Made by a program: the position numbers and the translations under genes. From positions 91,695,501 to 91,759,500 of the forward strand of contig CM059586.1 in assembly GCA_030407085.1 (NCBI GenBank): 64,000 bases of DNA, read 5' to 3'. How positions within the stretch are numbered: the stretch's first letter is position 1; each line of letters opens with the position of its first letter. The DNA comes from Trichopria drosophilae (Eukaryota > Arthropoda > Insecta > Hymenoptera > Diapriidae). The notes under the pieces were generated by a model. That model was given only the letters and a program-made list of their open reading frames with translations. It was not told where the DNA came from and searched no databases. Below, piece after piece: positions 32,420 through 43,269 of the stretch.

Positions 32420-33680
32420 TACCATTTATAATATTTATACAGAAGCAGCTCTCTATTTGCATACCATTGACTAAAATATTAAGTTCATTTTTGAAACAGT
32501 TACATATCCCGTATATTTTCTTATATGCCTAGATACATTTTACTGTAAGTCTTTTTTGTAGGCATTTCTCAAACCCGTTATTTAACCTTTTCTGGATAGT
32601 TTAATTTAAAACTAATTGTAATCTTGTACAAAATTTAAAAAGGTCGGACAACCTGAAATACTTTCTATTCATGAATATGAAACAGTACAGTCTGCTCAAA
32701 ATAAAACGATTCAATTTACACCTTCTACTTTTGCTATGAAGTGCATGCATTACGCGCAGTCTACCGTATTGTTAAGACTAAAAGCATGATAACTTGAATG
32801 CCGCTGCATTAGCGGGTATACACCGAAAAAAAATTTAACATTTCTTTAGCATTATTGCAGCACTTGAACATTTTACCTTCAGTCACCTCTTACCTATTCG
32901 TATAAGTTTTTTATATGCATATTAAAAATCGTTAACTTATTCTGGAACATGATGTTAATATTTTATTCCAAAAGTTGCAAGTGAATAATTTTATATTAAC
33001 TATGCAGTCTCACAGTCGAGTATTACGATTTCAGAAAAATGTTACAAGCAACATACAGATACATTTAAGAGCTCTTTGAGATATCTTAAATACTGCTCAG
33101 AAAATTCTTAAAGTGATTATTAAAATACATGTGTGGATTTTACGAGCTTTACTGCTCCCATTAGAGAATACTTAGTTTAATCCATTAAGTCCAGAATGGA
33201 CATTTTTTCACTGCTTGTTTCAAGGGTTGTAGTTTGCCTAAAAAAGATTAAAGCAGGCATATTTGACGTAAAATTAACTGAACTTATAAAATCTTTCCAT
33301 ATATTTTTCACGAAATTCAACCGTAAAAACCTATATACGATTATTTCCAATAAATCATTTTTTTTAATTACTTTTTTTCGCATTGGAATAATTTCAGATA
33401 TCTATTTGACGTAAAGAAATAGTGTCCTCGAGACTGAAACTTTAAAAATATGCCTATTAACAGTTTGATAATAAAGGTGAAAGTATCTGCAATGGAAGCT
33501 AAGCCACGACAAAAACGGCCAAAGGTCCAGGAATTTGTTATTTGAAAATTATACATACGACTTCTACTCGAACGTTCACCTTTTTATATCAATGGGATCG
33601 TAGAAAGTTTGCATGTTCGATAAATAGCGCCACAAATATGTGTTTGTGAAAACCGAACCGTTTGGTTGTCACAACCGAAT
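32420..33680. other. AT-rich DNA, no gene seen
   Basis: Near 32820 ACACCGAAAAAAAATTTAAC resembles the CAC(N)GA end of the TA-flanked MITEs, without a recognisable partner. GTGTCCTCGAGACTGAAACT (33421-33440) has a near match at 47488, part of another dispersed repeat. No gene is supported. Confidence 0.4.
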
Positions 33681-33686
33681 CGTTTA

Positions 33687-33908
33687 CAGTAGAGTCCCGG
33701 TATAATTGCATCCCAGCATAATTGCCTGGTTCCGCCCCCCCCCCCCCCCCTTGAGGTCTGTGGCCTCAGATAGGGCCTGCTGTGACGTCACGAAGGTAAC
33801 GCGACTGAGGAGAGTGGGAGAAGCGTCGCTCCCCTTCTTTTGGTGAAAATGCCGAGAGGGGAGGGGAAGGCGAGGAACTGAGCGGGCAAATACACCGGGA
33901 CTCTAGTG
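33687..33908. mobile_element. pogo-like MITE, copy 1
   Basis: The left end CAGTAGAGTCCCGGTAT and right end CACCGGGACTCTAGTG are inverted and abut TA at 33685-33686 and 33909-33910. A CAGTA... terminal repeat with a TA duplication fits pogo/Tigger-type Tc1-mariner elements. The body is GC-rich (GACTGAGGAGAGTGGGAG, GTCGCTCCCCTTCTTTT) and matches copy 2 at 41819. A run of about 18 C residues (33733-33750) lies inside. No transposase. Frames on minus (33766-34035) are incidental. Confidence 0.85.
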
Positions 33909-34129
33909 TATTTTGAGCAATCCAACAAGTTGGTACAGCAACCAAACCAGTAGGGACTATTAACCGAACGTGGTGTGTCCCTTTCAACCAAACATGGTTT
34001 GTTCCCGTAACTGATCGTTTAGTTGCACTGACCAAATTAGGTTAAACCAAATCGGGTTGCTCAGAATATTTATCTCTATGCGTACCTAATGATTTTTTGC
34101 CAATTTAGAAAAATGGATAACAACCCTAT

Positions 34130-34690
34130 GTAAGGACTACTGAGAAGGGATCAAAATGTTTTAAGACACAGCTGAAACGTGCATCGCAAATTAGTTCCAG
34201 GCAGATTTTTAAGAAAACGCGGAGGTCATTGCCATTACCAGTATTAACCCTTCTCAGGGATAAAGAATTCAATTCTTCCCTAACAATTACAAGGCAAACA
34301 ACGTTTTAAAAGGACAGGCAGAGGAGCCTGCGCGGAAGGAAGACAAACGGCAAAAAGTCGCTTCGGTGGCTGGGAGTGTGCGTACGGGAGTGTACTTCGG
34401 GCGTTACGTATGTGCACGCGGCATTTAGACGAGCGTAGCCGAGCAGAAATCGAAACCTTTGATACTCAGGGTGGGACAATTAAACGCTAAACTACCCCTC
34501 GAGGGCAGGCGCACCCCTAATACGCTCTTTATGGCGACTTAATGCTCCTAATATTGCATGCGACCCTTGTTTGTATCAGTTCAGCGTTTCCCATTTTCGG
34601 CGCTCGTTCACCCGCTCGTACTCGACTCGCTCGCGCAGCCAAATAAGGTACGGATGAGTTTATCGCCGGGGAATTAACGAATTCCGACAC
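34130..34690. other. CpG-rich island with short inverted pair
   Basis: ACTGAGAAGGGAT (34138) and ATTAACCCTTCTCAG (34244) are inverted and may bound a small TTAA-type MITE. From 34320 the sequence is CpG-rich (CCTGCGCGGAAGG, GGGCGTTACGTATGTGCACG, CTCGACTCGCTCGCGCAGCC) and non-repetitive. No domain is recognised on either strand. Confidence 0.35.
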
Positions 34691-36129
34691 GCCGAAATAT
34701 ACTGAGATTATTTTTGAATGAAATGTAACCATGAAAAAATGCTCTGTGCATGTACAGGGGATGCAATTTGCCGTTTTTCGGAATGTTTGACAAATCATTC
34801 ACCGCAAGTAGGTTCGATTACAAACTCGGTTGAACTTGGTAAATGATTACGTATCTCATCTACTTTCATGCCCTATTTACACTTTGAGATTAAACAAATC
34901 TTAGAAATTTCTAAGGTGCTGACGCAAGAAACATCACAATGTAACATTGCCGAGGCCAAGAAAGTAATTCGCTATATGACGCTAGCATCGCCTGGGAGCC
35001 CCCCACTCCTGGGGCCGTTTAGCCCGCCTATTTTCCCCTCTCCAGTGTCGAATAGTGGAGAGCGGTAAATTCCAGATAATAGGGAGCAACCAAAAGATAC
35101 TAGCGCAACCACGCGAGGTACTTTTATGCCGAACTTTTAAGCCTCAATAGTCCTACGTGAGGTCTCATAGTTGTACGCGGTGGCAAAGCCGGAATGAAAT
35201 TACTGAAGTGATGACTGGACGAATGGATATACTACTCCTATTGTCCTCATCGAAGATTCTCCCGAACAAAAAATTATTCGTTTTGAAATCAGGCATCACC
35301 AAGACCTGAGATTAAAATGAGATAACTTCGTGTTTCCCGGTATCAGGACCTTGGTCAGAGTGACTTTGACCTATGTGACCTTATATTTGTTTGAAAGAGC
35401 CCAAAAATCCCTTAAAGACCATTTTGCAGAATGCGCTAATGGGTTAAAGGAAAAAAAATCAATTTCAAGTAGTCTTCACTAATGAGTATTTACATCATTC
35501 AAGATACGAACAGAAATAAAAGGAACTCAAGTTCAAGCTGGTAACTGTATATGAAGAATATGCACATATAATGTTACCAGATAACATAGGTTGAAAATTC
35601 ACTATCGTTGACTAAAATGTATATATTCTCCTCTATTCGACAGGTAACACATTTTATTTATCAACACTGCAGTTGATATACCTAGAAAGTTGTTATTACC
35701 ATTACTACAATCTTTGTAATTAACAGTTTAAATAATAATAAAAAAGTTAGAAGTCTGAATAACCAATCGATGAAGAATATGTTCGTATAATAGTCCCTTG
35801 ACAAGGTTAGGTTAGGTTAAGTTAGACTGGTTTCCCCATGGTTTGTCATGAAAATCGTCCAAGCCTGATACCAAAACGGGGTGGAGATTTTTTTGGCGCG
35901 GAGTGCGGTACAAACTAGATGCGCACCTACACTATTTTTTCGTCTGAATGGCCAAGGTACTGCAATCGAGCTGACTTGGAATATTTTCGGGTCTAACGAG
36001 ACGCATTTCAAGTCCCATGCTCATGCACAAGCGGAGAGGGAGGTAGGAATATAGTGCCATGGGTCACTGGGTGTATGTTCCTCAAAATTGTATTCATTAT
36101 CTAAACAGATGCAGTTATAATAGTGAAAT
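34691..36129. other. mixed AT-rich DNA, no supported gene
   Basis: A small GC-rich patch (GGGAGCCCCCCACTCCTGG) lies near 34995. GGTTAGGTTAGGTTAAG at 35804-35820 holds about three units of the insect telomere repeat TTAGG. It opens a stretch (35820-36030) with a minus-strand frame that I could not identify. A second minus frame (36021-36206) runs into the foldback terminus at 36130. It is probably non-coding. Confidence 0.4.
35803..35822. repeat. short TTAGG-type interstitial repeat
   Basis: AGGTTAGGTTAGGTTAAGTT is a three-unit run of GGTTA/TTAGG. It is too short to mark a telomere. Short runs like this are common in insect dispersed repeats. Confidence 0.6.
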
Positions 36130-37587
36130 CCACCTGCACTCTTAAAACAGCCGATTTGAGTCCTTTTGCCGCAAGTGGAATCTACTTTCGTCAAATAGAT
36201 ACCCACTTACTGCAAGTGGAATAATCCCCCAGTCAGCACTGGACGTCCAGTGGACGTACATATTTCGTCCATGTTACGTCCATACGTCCAGGACAAAAAA
36301 AAAGGACGTAAATGGGCGTCCAATGTAGGTACATCTCCGGACGTTATATGTACGTCCATCTCTGAACATCCAACGGACGTCCATATTACGTCCAAATTAG
36401 GTACATAAATGTATGGACTTATATCGTATGTCCTATGTACGTACACACTTGGACGTCCAGTGTACATACTTATGTGGACGTCCACGGTACGACCATTTTT
36501 CGACCATTCGGACCTGCATTTTTATGGACGAATAATGGACGCCCAGTGTACGTACATACTTGGACGTCCAGTGTACGCACTTACGTGGACGTCAACCGTG
36601 CTTCCATTTTTCGACCATTCGGGCTTGCATTTTTATGGACGAATAATGGACGTCCAATGTACATACATACGTGGTAGTCCAGTGTACGTACATAAGTGGA
36701 CGTCCGCGGCACCTCCATTTTTCCAAGAAGATGCGGCGCTGCGCGCACAAGATGGCCGCCACGACGACGCGACGCGCTGGTGTGAATAACTCCTTTGTCT
36801 TTTAGGGCTCCTTTACACGCGGTACTCCTTACGTTTTTAAGTAAATTAATGAAATTCGATAATTTCGGTCGCATTTGTTGGCGTGTATCGTTGGAGGCCC
36901 GTAGCGCAGAAGTGGACATATTATATTACGTATATTTTGTTCGCTTAAAGTCCATTTTCGGACCACTGAACGGCCATATTTCGTGCGGAATGTTACAATA
37001 TTGAACGTAAAATAATTTGGACGTTATTAGTCCATAGAATACTGAACGTATATTGGACGTCGAATGGACTTGATAAGTTACGTATTTCGTCCGTTATGGT
37101 CCATCGAACGTCCACTCTTGGTCCAGTGTGTGTATATTTTGGACTTTCCGTATTCCGTGGGATAATAATGGATGTTCAGTGGACGTCCACTGGACCATAT
37201 TTTATCGCCGGTACGTCCATGTTTAGTCCACATTCCGTACACAGCCGTAGGCCTTTTGGACGTCCATATACCACTTATTTCGTCCATTTAATGGTCACAC
37301 TTCGTCCATAGTACGTCCAAATTCCACCCAGAGTACGTACACGCCTGGACGTCCATTGGATGTACACCTCTCTCTCCTCTGGACGTACCATGGACGTACG
37401 ATGGACGTCCCAAATGTGCAATATGGACGTCCAGTGGAAGTGCGTTCTGGACATAGCGTACGCACATTGGACGTCCAATGGACGTACATGTGCTGATTGG
37501 GCCACTGGGTCATATAACAAAAGGATTTCCACTTGTGGTAAAGGAAATCAGCTCGCGGAAAAAGAACGTTTTAAGAGTTGAGAGTGG
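36130..37587. mobile_element. foldback transposon with GGACGTCC satellite arms
   Basis: Outer segments are inverted: CCACCTGCACTCTTAAAAC on the left and, complemented, CCACTCTCAACTCTTAAAAC on the right. CCGCAAGTGGAATC-like and CAGTGG..ATCAGCACTGGAC-like blocks follow inward on both sides. The arms then consist of at least a dozen imperfect units around TGGACGTCCA joined to TGTACGTACATA-like spacers. The centre (36720-37020) is non-repetitive and includes GATGGCCGCCACGACGACG. The layout, inverted termini built from short direct subrepeats, is that of Drosophila FB-type foldback elements. All frames inside are repeat artefacts. Confidence 0.85.
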
Positions 37588-37589
37588 TA

Positions 37590-38733
37590 AATGTTTTTTA
37601 GGAATTATATAGTTATATCAACTATAGAGCCTTTGTAGTTTTAATAACTACTAGTAGTTATTACTAAGAGCTAGTAGTTCATTTAGTACTAATATTTTAA
37701 ATTATTATGAACTGTATTAATTAACTGGTCGTTTATTTTCACTCATGACCATTACATTTCTTTTCTTTTCATCGACACCAAAATGGTGGCGGCGCCCAAT
37801 GTTTCGACCGCATATGAATAATTGTTTCATATTCAAGCTCGGTAAGAATTAAATGAAACTGACATGATACGTCATTTTTCACGAGATAGGATATATAAGA
37901 ACACTAAAAAACGTGACATACATAATTTAGAAATTTATTTTTTTAATTAGAAATTTAAATTATTCTCAGAAAATTGCAATTATCTAAGAATCCTAAAACC
38001 AACAAAGTTTACCTTTTTCATGTTCACTTCCATGTACCGATAATTTTTATAAAATCGTTTAAAGTGCATGTTTTATTTTACTCGAGAGTACTCAATTATT
38101 CTTCAATTATTATGTTAAAACTTCAATTAACCTACTGTACATACAACAGATTTTCATTATTTGAAATAATTGACAAGAGATGTAATTTAATGAACACATC
38201 TAAAATTAACGTTCAAATTGGTAAAACAGGATTGACAAACAATTTTCTAGGTGTGTTAATCGTTGACTTGGTTTTTGCAGTTAGTGCACGTTTTTCTTCG
38301 GTCAATTTTCAATGATCTGTACGCGATATTTTGTTAAACACATTAGTATCGGCATGGCAAAAGGAAGAGTTACCATCTTTCTAAACATGATTTTCTCAAA
38401 GCTTATTTTTATAAATTAGTTATATAAAAAAAACATTTTTTGGGAATAAGTTTGTACCTGTAGCATTGTGGGTAAAATCTTTTTGTTTAACACAAGTCAC
38501 ACTCGTCCATTTTAAATTGTTTGAAAATTTTGTTGTTCTACATGTCTCCGTATGATTTTGAGAAAGATAGAAAGGGAATTATTAGCCTTGAATCGTAAAA
38601 ATGTCTATACTAGTACCCACGATCATAAAAAAATGTAGACATATTTTAGGTAAATGGTGACTGTTTATGACATGCAACATAAAGAAAATCTTTAAAATAG
38701 CTTTTGTAATTTTCAAGAAAATACTTCATTATC
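37590..38733. other. AT-rich DNA, no gene seen
   Basis: Near 37785 CAAAATGGTGGCGGCGCCC is a small GC-rich motif. A frame at 37974-38315 plus has AT-driven composition. Nothing structured is seen. Confidence 0.4.
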
Positions 38734-38735
38734 TA

Positions 38736-39667
38736 GGGGAGGCGGGGGTTGTACCGCTCAGTGGGTAATTCCGCTCACTCATATTTCTCAACCTTCCGTT
38801 AAGTTAAAATTATTTTTTATATTTTTTTACTAAAGAACTTTATGTCAAAATCTAATTTCAACAAAAAATTTACATAGTTTATTGCTAAAAGTTGATTAAA
38901 AAAAAATTGGAAAGTTTTGTAACGTAGTTGACATAAATACGATAAGAATTGGTCTTTACAATATACGGTTTTCCATCTTTTTACTAGTACCCAATGGGAA
39001 AAAATATGAACAAATAGACTTGTACTGTTAATTACCAAATGGTATTTGGTAAACTACTAAAAACAACATTGACTTTTAATTATTCATTACTTTTCAACGC
39101 GGCGCGTTAGTGGGTAACACCGCTCACAGAGTTTATGGCATATTTCACATATTGTTGATCAAATAAATGTACAGAAAGTACTAAAATAATGGATATTTGA
39201 AATGGAACTTCTTGTAATTAATCATATACATTGAATGTACACAAGTGAGTTAACAACAAATTGATTTATAATATCATTGAATTTCATAGGTTAGGTACAT
39301 TCATTATTTATGAATCATTAATTTGAATCCATTCTTCTTTACCATTTTCATTGCCTGTACTGATATTTCTTCATTACATCTTCATTACATTTTCATTACA
39401 TTGTTTCTAAGTGAATAAGAATAAGTTTAACAACTTAAATTTAGTGAGCGGTATTACCCACATTGACAGGAGATCCTGTTGGATCTTTGATATTTATTAA
39501 ATTCTATAATTCAATACGTTTAGCGTTAGTAAAAATTCAGATCTTCTTGTATATTACTGTCGGGGCTTTATAGAATCGATTTCAATCGTTAAACAAATCT
39601 GAAATTATTTATGCATTTATTAAAAGCGATACTTTCCTTAGGTGAGCGGTACACCCCACGCCTCCCC
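38736..39667. mobile_element. TA-flanked element with iterated end motifs
   Basis: The left end GGGGAGGCGGGGGTTGTACC and the complement of the right end, GGGGAGGCGTGGGGTGTACC, are inverted repeats continuing into GCTCA. TA flanks both ends (38734-38735 and 39668-39669). The motif GTGGGTAATACCGCTCAC, or part of it, occurs near both ends and internally: about 38755-38780, 39110-39128, 39440-39460 and 39640-39655. These may be transposase-binding sites. The 932-bp interior is AT-rich and non-coding, so the element is non-autonomous. Tc1/mariner-like by target site, with an unfamiliar terminus. Confidence 0.8.
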
Positions 39668-39792
39668 TAGTACTGACAATGCGTAGCCTACGCCTGAAAT
39701 CACTAGTAAGTGTTTTTATACCGAAAAATCTGTGGAATTACTCATACGTAGGTCCTCCTCAGACATCTACTACAAATTAAAAATATAATAGT

Positions 39793-39895
39793 ACATTACG
39801 ATACAAGTGCGCTCAGTAGGTGATTCGCGCACGAGCGGAGTTGGCGCCATAGACGCGAGTGCGGGGATCACCTACGCGCACGCGTATCGTATACT
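39793..39895. mobile_element. CpG-rich hairpin, left of pair
   Basis: ACGATACAAGTGCGCTCAG and TAGGTGA pair with TCACCTACGCGCACGCGTATCGT. The sequence between is CG-rich. The same ATCACCTAC...GCGCACTTGTATCG block recurs at about 56303-56342. Confidence 0.7.
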
Positions 39896-39903
39896 ATTTT
39901 TTT

Positions 39904-40066
39904 TAACGTGTGAGCTAAGTGCCCAGTTAGCACACTGTTTTCCGTGCAATTTAGAACATTCGTGCACCGTGCGCTAAGTATTTACTTAGCGCACGGCGTG
40001 CGAATGTTCTACTTTGCACACGGAAAACAGTGTGCTAAATGAGCACTTAGCGCACGGAGTTAAAAA
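39904..40066. mobile_element. near-perfect CpG-rich palindrome
   Basis: Arms of about 78 bases pair around GCTAAGTATTTACTTAGC. Landmarks are CACACTGTTTTCCGTG / CACGGAAAACAGTGTG, AGAACATTCG / CGAATGTTCT and CCGTGCGCTAAGT / ACTTAGCGCACGG. The outer end AACTCCGTGCGC (complement) is shared with 56217. Few mismatches suggest recent origin or maintenance by conversion. Confidence 0.85.
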
Positions 40067-40473
40067 AAGAAACTTAATATCAGACGGTCAATAGAATCTC
40101 AATGATCAGCATGGTAAGTTCAAATAAATATTTATAAGCATCAATTCTGACTCGCTTAGATCGAAGACTGAACAAAATAATACAATTTACATTCTTTTTA
40201 GTACACGCAAAGAATTTACAAATACAGAAACTTAACTTATTTCAAACAAACAACACATATATAAATAACAGTTACATAAATAAAGAAGTAAAAATATTAA
40301 CACATAAAAAGTCAACAAATAAAGATTCCACAAATTAAATTAAAACTAGTGTTGGCGTGGTGCCTCGCTCGCTTCGCTCGCTCAGAAACTTCGACCCAGT
40401 GGAGAGTCGGCTATTCCTTAAGACTCGTTTGTTTACTAACAGCTTTCAATTATATTATAAAATTATATTGATA

Positions 40474-40581
40474 CACGGAGAAAAATAAATGGTTGTCCTA
40501 ACTAATAAGTAGTTATGCCTACCAGATATATAGTAAATCTAACTACTTATTAGTTGAGACAACCATTTATTTTTTTCCGTG
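40474..40581. mobile_element. 108-bp hairpin MITE, TA-flanked
   Basis: CACGGAGAAAAATAAATGG and CCATTTATTTTTTTCCGTG are near-perfect inverted ends. The pairing continues through GTTGTC and AACTAATAAGTAGTTA. TA flanks both ends. The termini fit the CAC(N)GAGA/TA family seen at 31211, 43080, 51030 and 57046. Confidence 0.9.
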
Positions 40582-41039
40582 TATTTGGGGGTCCAATCAT
40601 ATTTAGGTCAAAGTGGCTTCGATAGATGTGTTACAACAATATAGTGTTTCTTATATGTATGAAAATTGAAATTGAGCATTTTCAAAACTTCGACCCCGAC
40701 AACAGGCCAGCCGAAGTATTAATAAATAAAAGTTGCAAAACACTTGCTTCATGCACTTGTATTCTAATAGACTATTCGATGCATATTACATGTTTACTGT
40801 GTTTTACTAATTACTGTCTGTATTATTATGATATTATATATACAATATATATACATATAATTCGTCAAAGATATCTTAAAGTGTCGAAAAGATCTATGAC
40901 GGATATCTTATAGATATCTATAAGACATCTTTTAGATATATCGAAATAGTTATTTTCGTATCAAGGGCGTAAATGAACTTTGCGCCCGTAGGTGGTCACC
41001 GCGCCCGAGGAGCTGGCAAAGACTACCCCTGGGGGGTAG

Positions 41040-41600
41040 GGGGTCGAAACGTCGAAATTTGATGAAAAACAATAGGGAAATTTTTTGCCGCGATGACCAA
41101 ATTCAATACTTTTTCAGACAATAGTCATAAACATTTTAAACCAGTTTTTATGGCATTATCGTTGACTTTAGGAAGAAAATGCATACAACCTTTTTTGTAG
41201 AGAATTTCATGCTCTATCTTTTTTGTTAGAAACATTTTTTAATAAAATTTGTATTTTTCAAAATAAATGCAAAAAACTACAAAGAAACTTAATTGGGGCT
41301 AATTTTTTTTAGTAATGGACGGGTGGATCTGCCCCAAAATCTAATCAGATCTAAGTTATGCCAAGACGCGTATTTAAAAAAAAAATTTATGTCAATACGC
41401 TTATCCGTTCGTGAGTTATCGCGAGACAAAAAAACGGGACGTACGGACGTACGTACGTACAAGATCACGGACACAAGTTTTTTTATTGTTGATTTGGGTT
41501 CCTTAGGGTCTGAAACGTCGACATTTGATTAAAAACTATATGGTAATTTTTTTGCCCGAAGTGACCAAATTCAATACTTCGTCCAGACTTAGTCTGGGTC
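41040..41600 (+). repeat. two tandem copies of an interspersed repeat
   Basis: GGTCGAAACGTCGAAATTTG at 41041 and GTCTGAAACGTCGACATTTG at 41510 each lead through AAAAACTATA-like and AATTTTTTTGCC blocks to GACCAAATTCAATACTT. Between them GACGTACGGACGTACGTACG lies near 41440. An (AAAT)n-like tail follows at about 41632-41662, as at a retroposon 3' end. No coding region is identified. Confidence 0.5.
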
Positions 41601-41818
41601 GAAGTAATTAAGTAAGTTTATCCATAATTATACATAAATAAATAAACAAATAAATAAGTACACTTATAAAAAATAAATATATATTGAACTAAATAAAATT
41701 AAAAAATTGATTATTTAATTAAAATATTATAAAAACCACTAAATTTGTATTTAGTAATAATTGTATAATTTATACTGTTCTCTTCAAATATCTTTATTAT
41801 TCTTCATATTTCATTACA

Positions 41819-42082
41819 CAGTAGAGTCCCGGTATATTTGCGTCTCGCTATATTTATGTCTCAGCATATTTGCTCAGTTCCGCCTCGTTATATTTGTCTG
41901 TCGCCCTCTTTTTCCCCCACCTTGCGTGCTGGGGCCTCAGGAAGGGCCTGCTGCGTGACGACACGAACGTAACGTGACTGAGGAGAGTGGGAGTAGCGTC
42001 GCTCCCCTTCTTTTGACAAATATAAAGAGACGGGAAGGGAAGGCGAGGAACCGAGGGGGCAATTATACCGGCACTCTACTGC
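41819..42082. mobile_element. pogo-like MITE, copy 2
   Basis: The ends CAGTAGAGTCCCGGTATATT and AATTATACCGGCACTCTACTG-like sequence are inverted. The body shares GGGCCTGCTG, GTGACTGAGGAGAGTGGGAG, GTCGCTCCCCTTCTTTTG and GGGAAGGCGAGGAA with copy 1 (33687). The inner left end also iterates TATATTTG modules that copy 1 partly lacks. The TA duplication is not intact here. Confidence 0.85.
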
Positions 42083-42089
42083 ATATATA

Positions 42090-43079
42090 ATTTCTTTAAT
42101 ATTCCTTTTTTCTTTATTATTCCTTCTTCTCCAGTATTTTTTCTCGTCTAATATTTTTACATCTGACAATCTAAAATTATGTCCCATTGAACATGGATGT
42201 GATGTTAATACTGTATGAAAATATTCTTTTTCCATTTTTATGTTTATATGGACAAATTTAGTGATGACAAGAAAAGAACCAATCTCCACAGATGAGAATA
42301 AACGAATACTTGATTTAGTACGATTAATCAATCAGTAATTAATTATTATTATAATCGACAATCAATTCTTTCAGAAAAGAAGAAATGAATGTTACATTGT
42401 AATAAATCGTGTTTCCACTTTCACTGGAAGTGTGGTAAATCATCCGACAATCACCGGAGGTAATTTTACTTTACGTACGTAGGAAATGTTTGCTGGACAA
42501 AAGAGCAAATCGTTCGAAATGGTACATCACTACGTCGCGGATTAGGGTAAAGAGGACTGTGAGAACCCCTGTCACCAAGGCATGGGAAAAGTTGATGTAT
42601 TTGTACGAGAGATTTACCAGTCGCATAATGTAATTCAGAGAGTTCTATTGAGTCGTATCTAATATGTCCCCGTGCCCACACATACGTCCTTGCCCAGTGT
42701 ATGAAATGCTCCCGTGTTGTTTGGTCTTGGGATGTGATTTAATTATATTGCGACGCATGTCACTGTAACGTATATTAACTCCGCAGGCCATTTCAAACAA
42801 CCTACTGTCATTCGTCGTAAAAAAAATATGCCGATTGTCCTCGTCGACATTTACAAGCGGTAACTAAACAAGACAAAGGATTATCAGTCTCCTGTTGGTC
42901 TTTTTAACGTCTATAGGGAGGTATTAACTTATGTGTCCTTCTTAATGAAATATATTAAGAATAGTCATGAAATTATTGTTAAATTTGAAACAATTTAATT
43001 AATTTTTAATACACTAGGGAAATAATGGTTCTAACCATCGCGTTAACAATTCTAGTCTATTCTTATATGTTAAATAATG
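42090..43079. other. AT-rich DNA, no supported gene
   Basis: Near 42405-42465 TTTCCACTTTCACTGGAAGTG and CCGACAATCACCGG are small self-complementary pieces. The minus frames here (41888-42331, 42466-42681) overlap the MITE or AT-rich DNA and show no domain. Confidence 0.4.
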
Positions 43080-43262
43080 CACGGAAAAAGTAAACAGTTG
43101 GTTTTACTATCTAATTAGTCGGATCTGGCACAACAACGTTGTTGTGGTTGGTTTTACTATTTAAATAGTAGGCTTGGTTACTTCATTTATCGATATTATA
43201 ATTCAGATGACTGCGATTTGTCTTTCTATCTAGTTATGAGTTCCAACTATTTCATTTCCGTG
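43080..43262. mobile_element. MITE with CACGGAAA ends
   Basis: CACGGAAAAAGTAAACAGTTGG on the left, read with a few gaps, pairs with CCAACTATTTCATTTCCGTG on the right. ACTATCTAATTAG and TCTATCTAGTTATG extend the pairing. ACAACAACGTTGTTGTGG inside is a perfect small palindrome. TG flanks both ends, perhaps a mutated TA. Confidence 0.65.
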
Positions 43263-43269
43263 TGGATTT

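Noticed and set aside
35803..35822. TTAGG run as a telomere or ancient fusion point
   Set aside because: Only about three units. Such runs are common in dispersed insect repeats.
36207..37581. Many overlapping frames rich in Trp-Thr-Ser and Tyr-Val (for example 36409-36789)
   Set aside because: They are translations of the GGACGTCC repeat arms in several registers and on both strands. The periodic peptides are repeat artefacts.
36130..37587. GGACGTCC units as a CRISPR array
   Set aside because: Units vary, have no uniform spacers, occur in inverted arms, and the DNA is eukaryotic.
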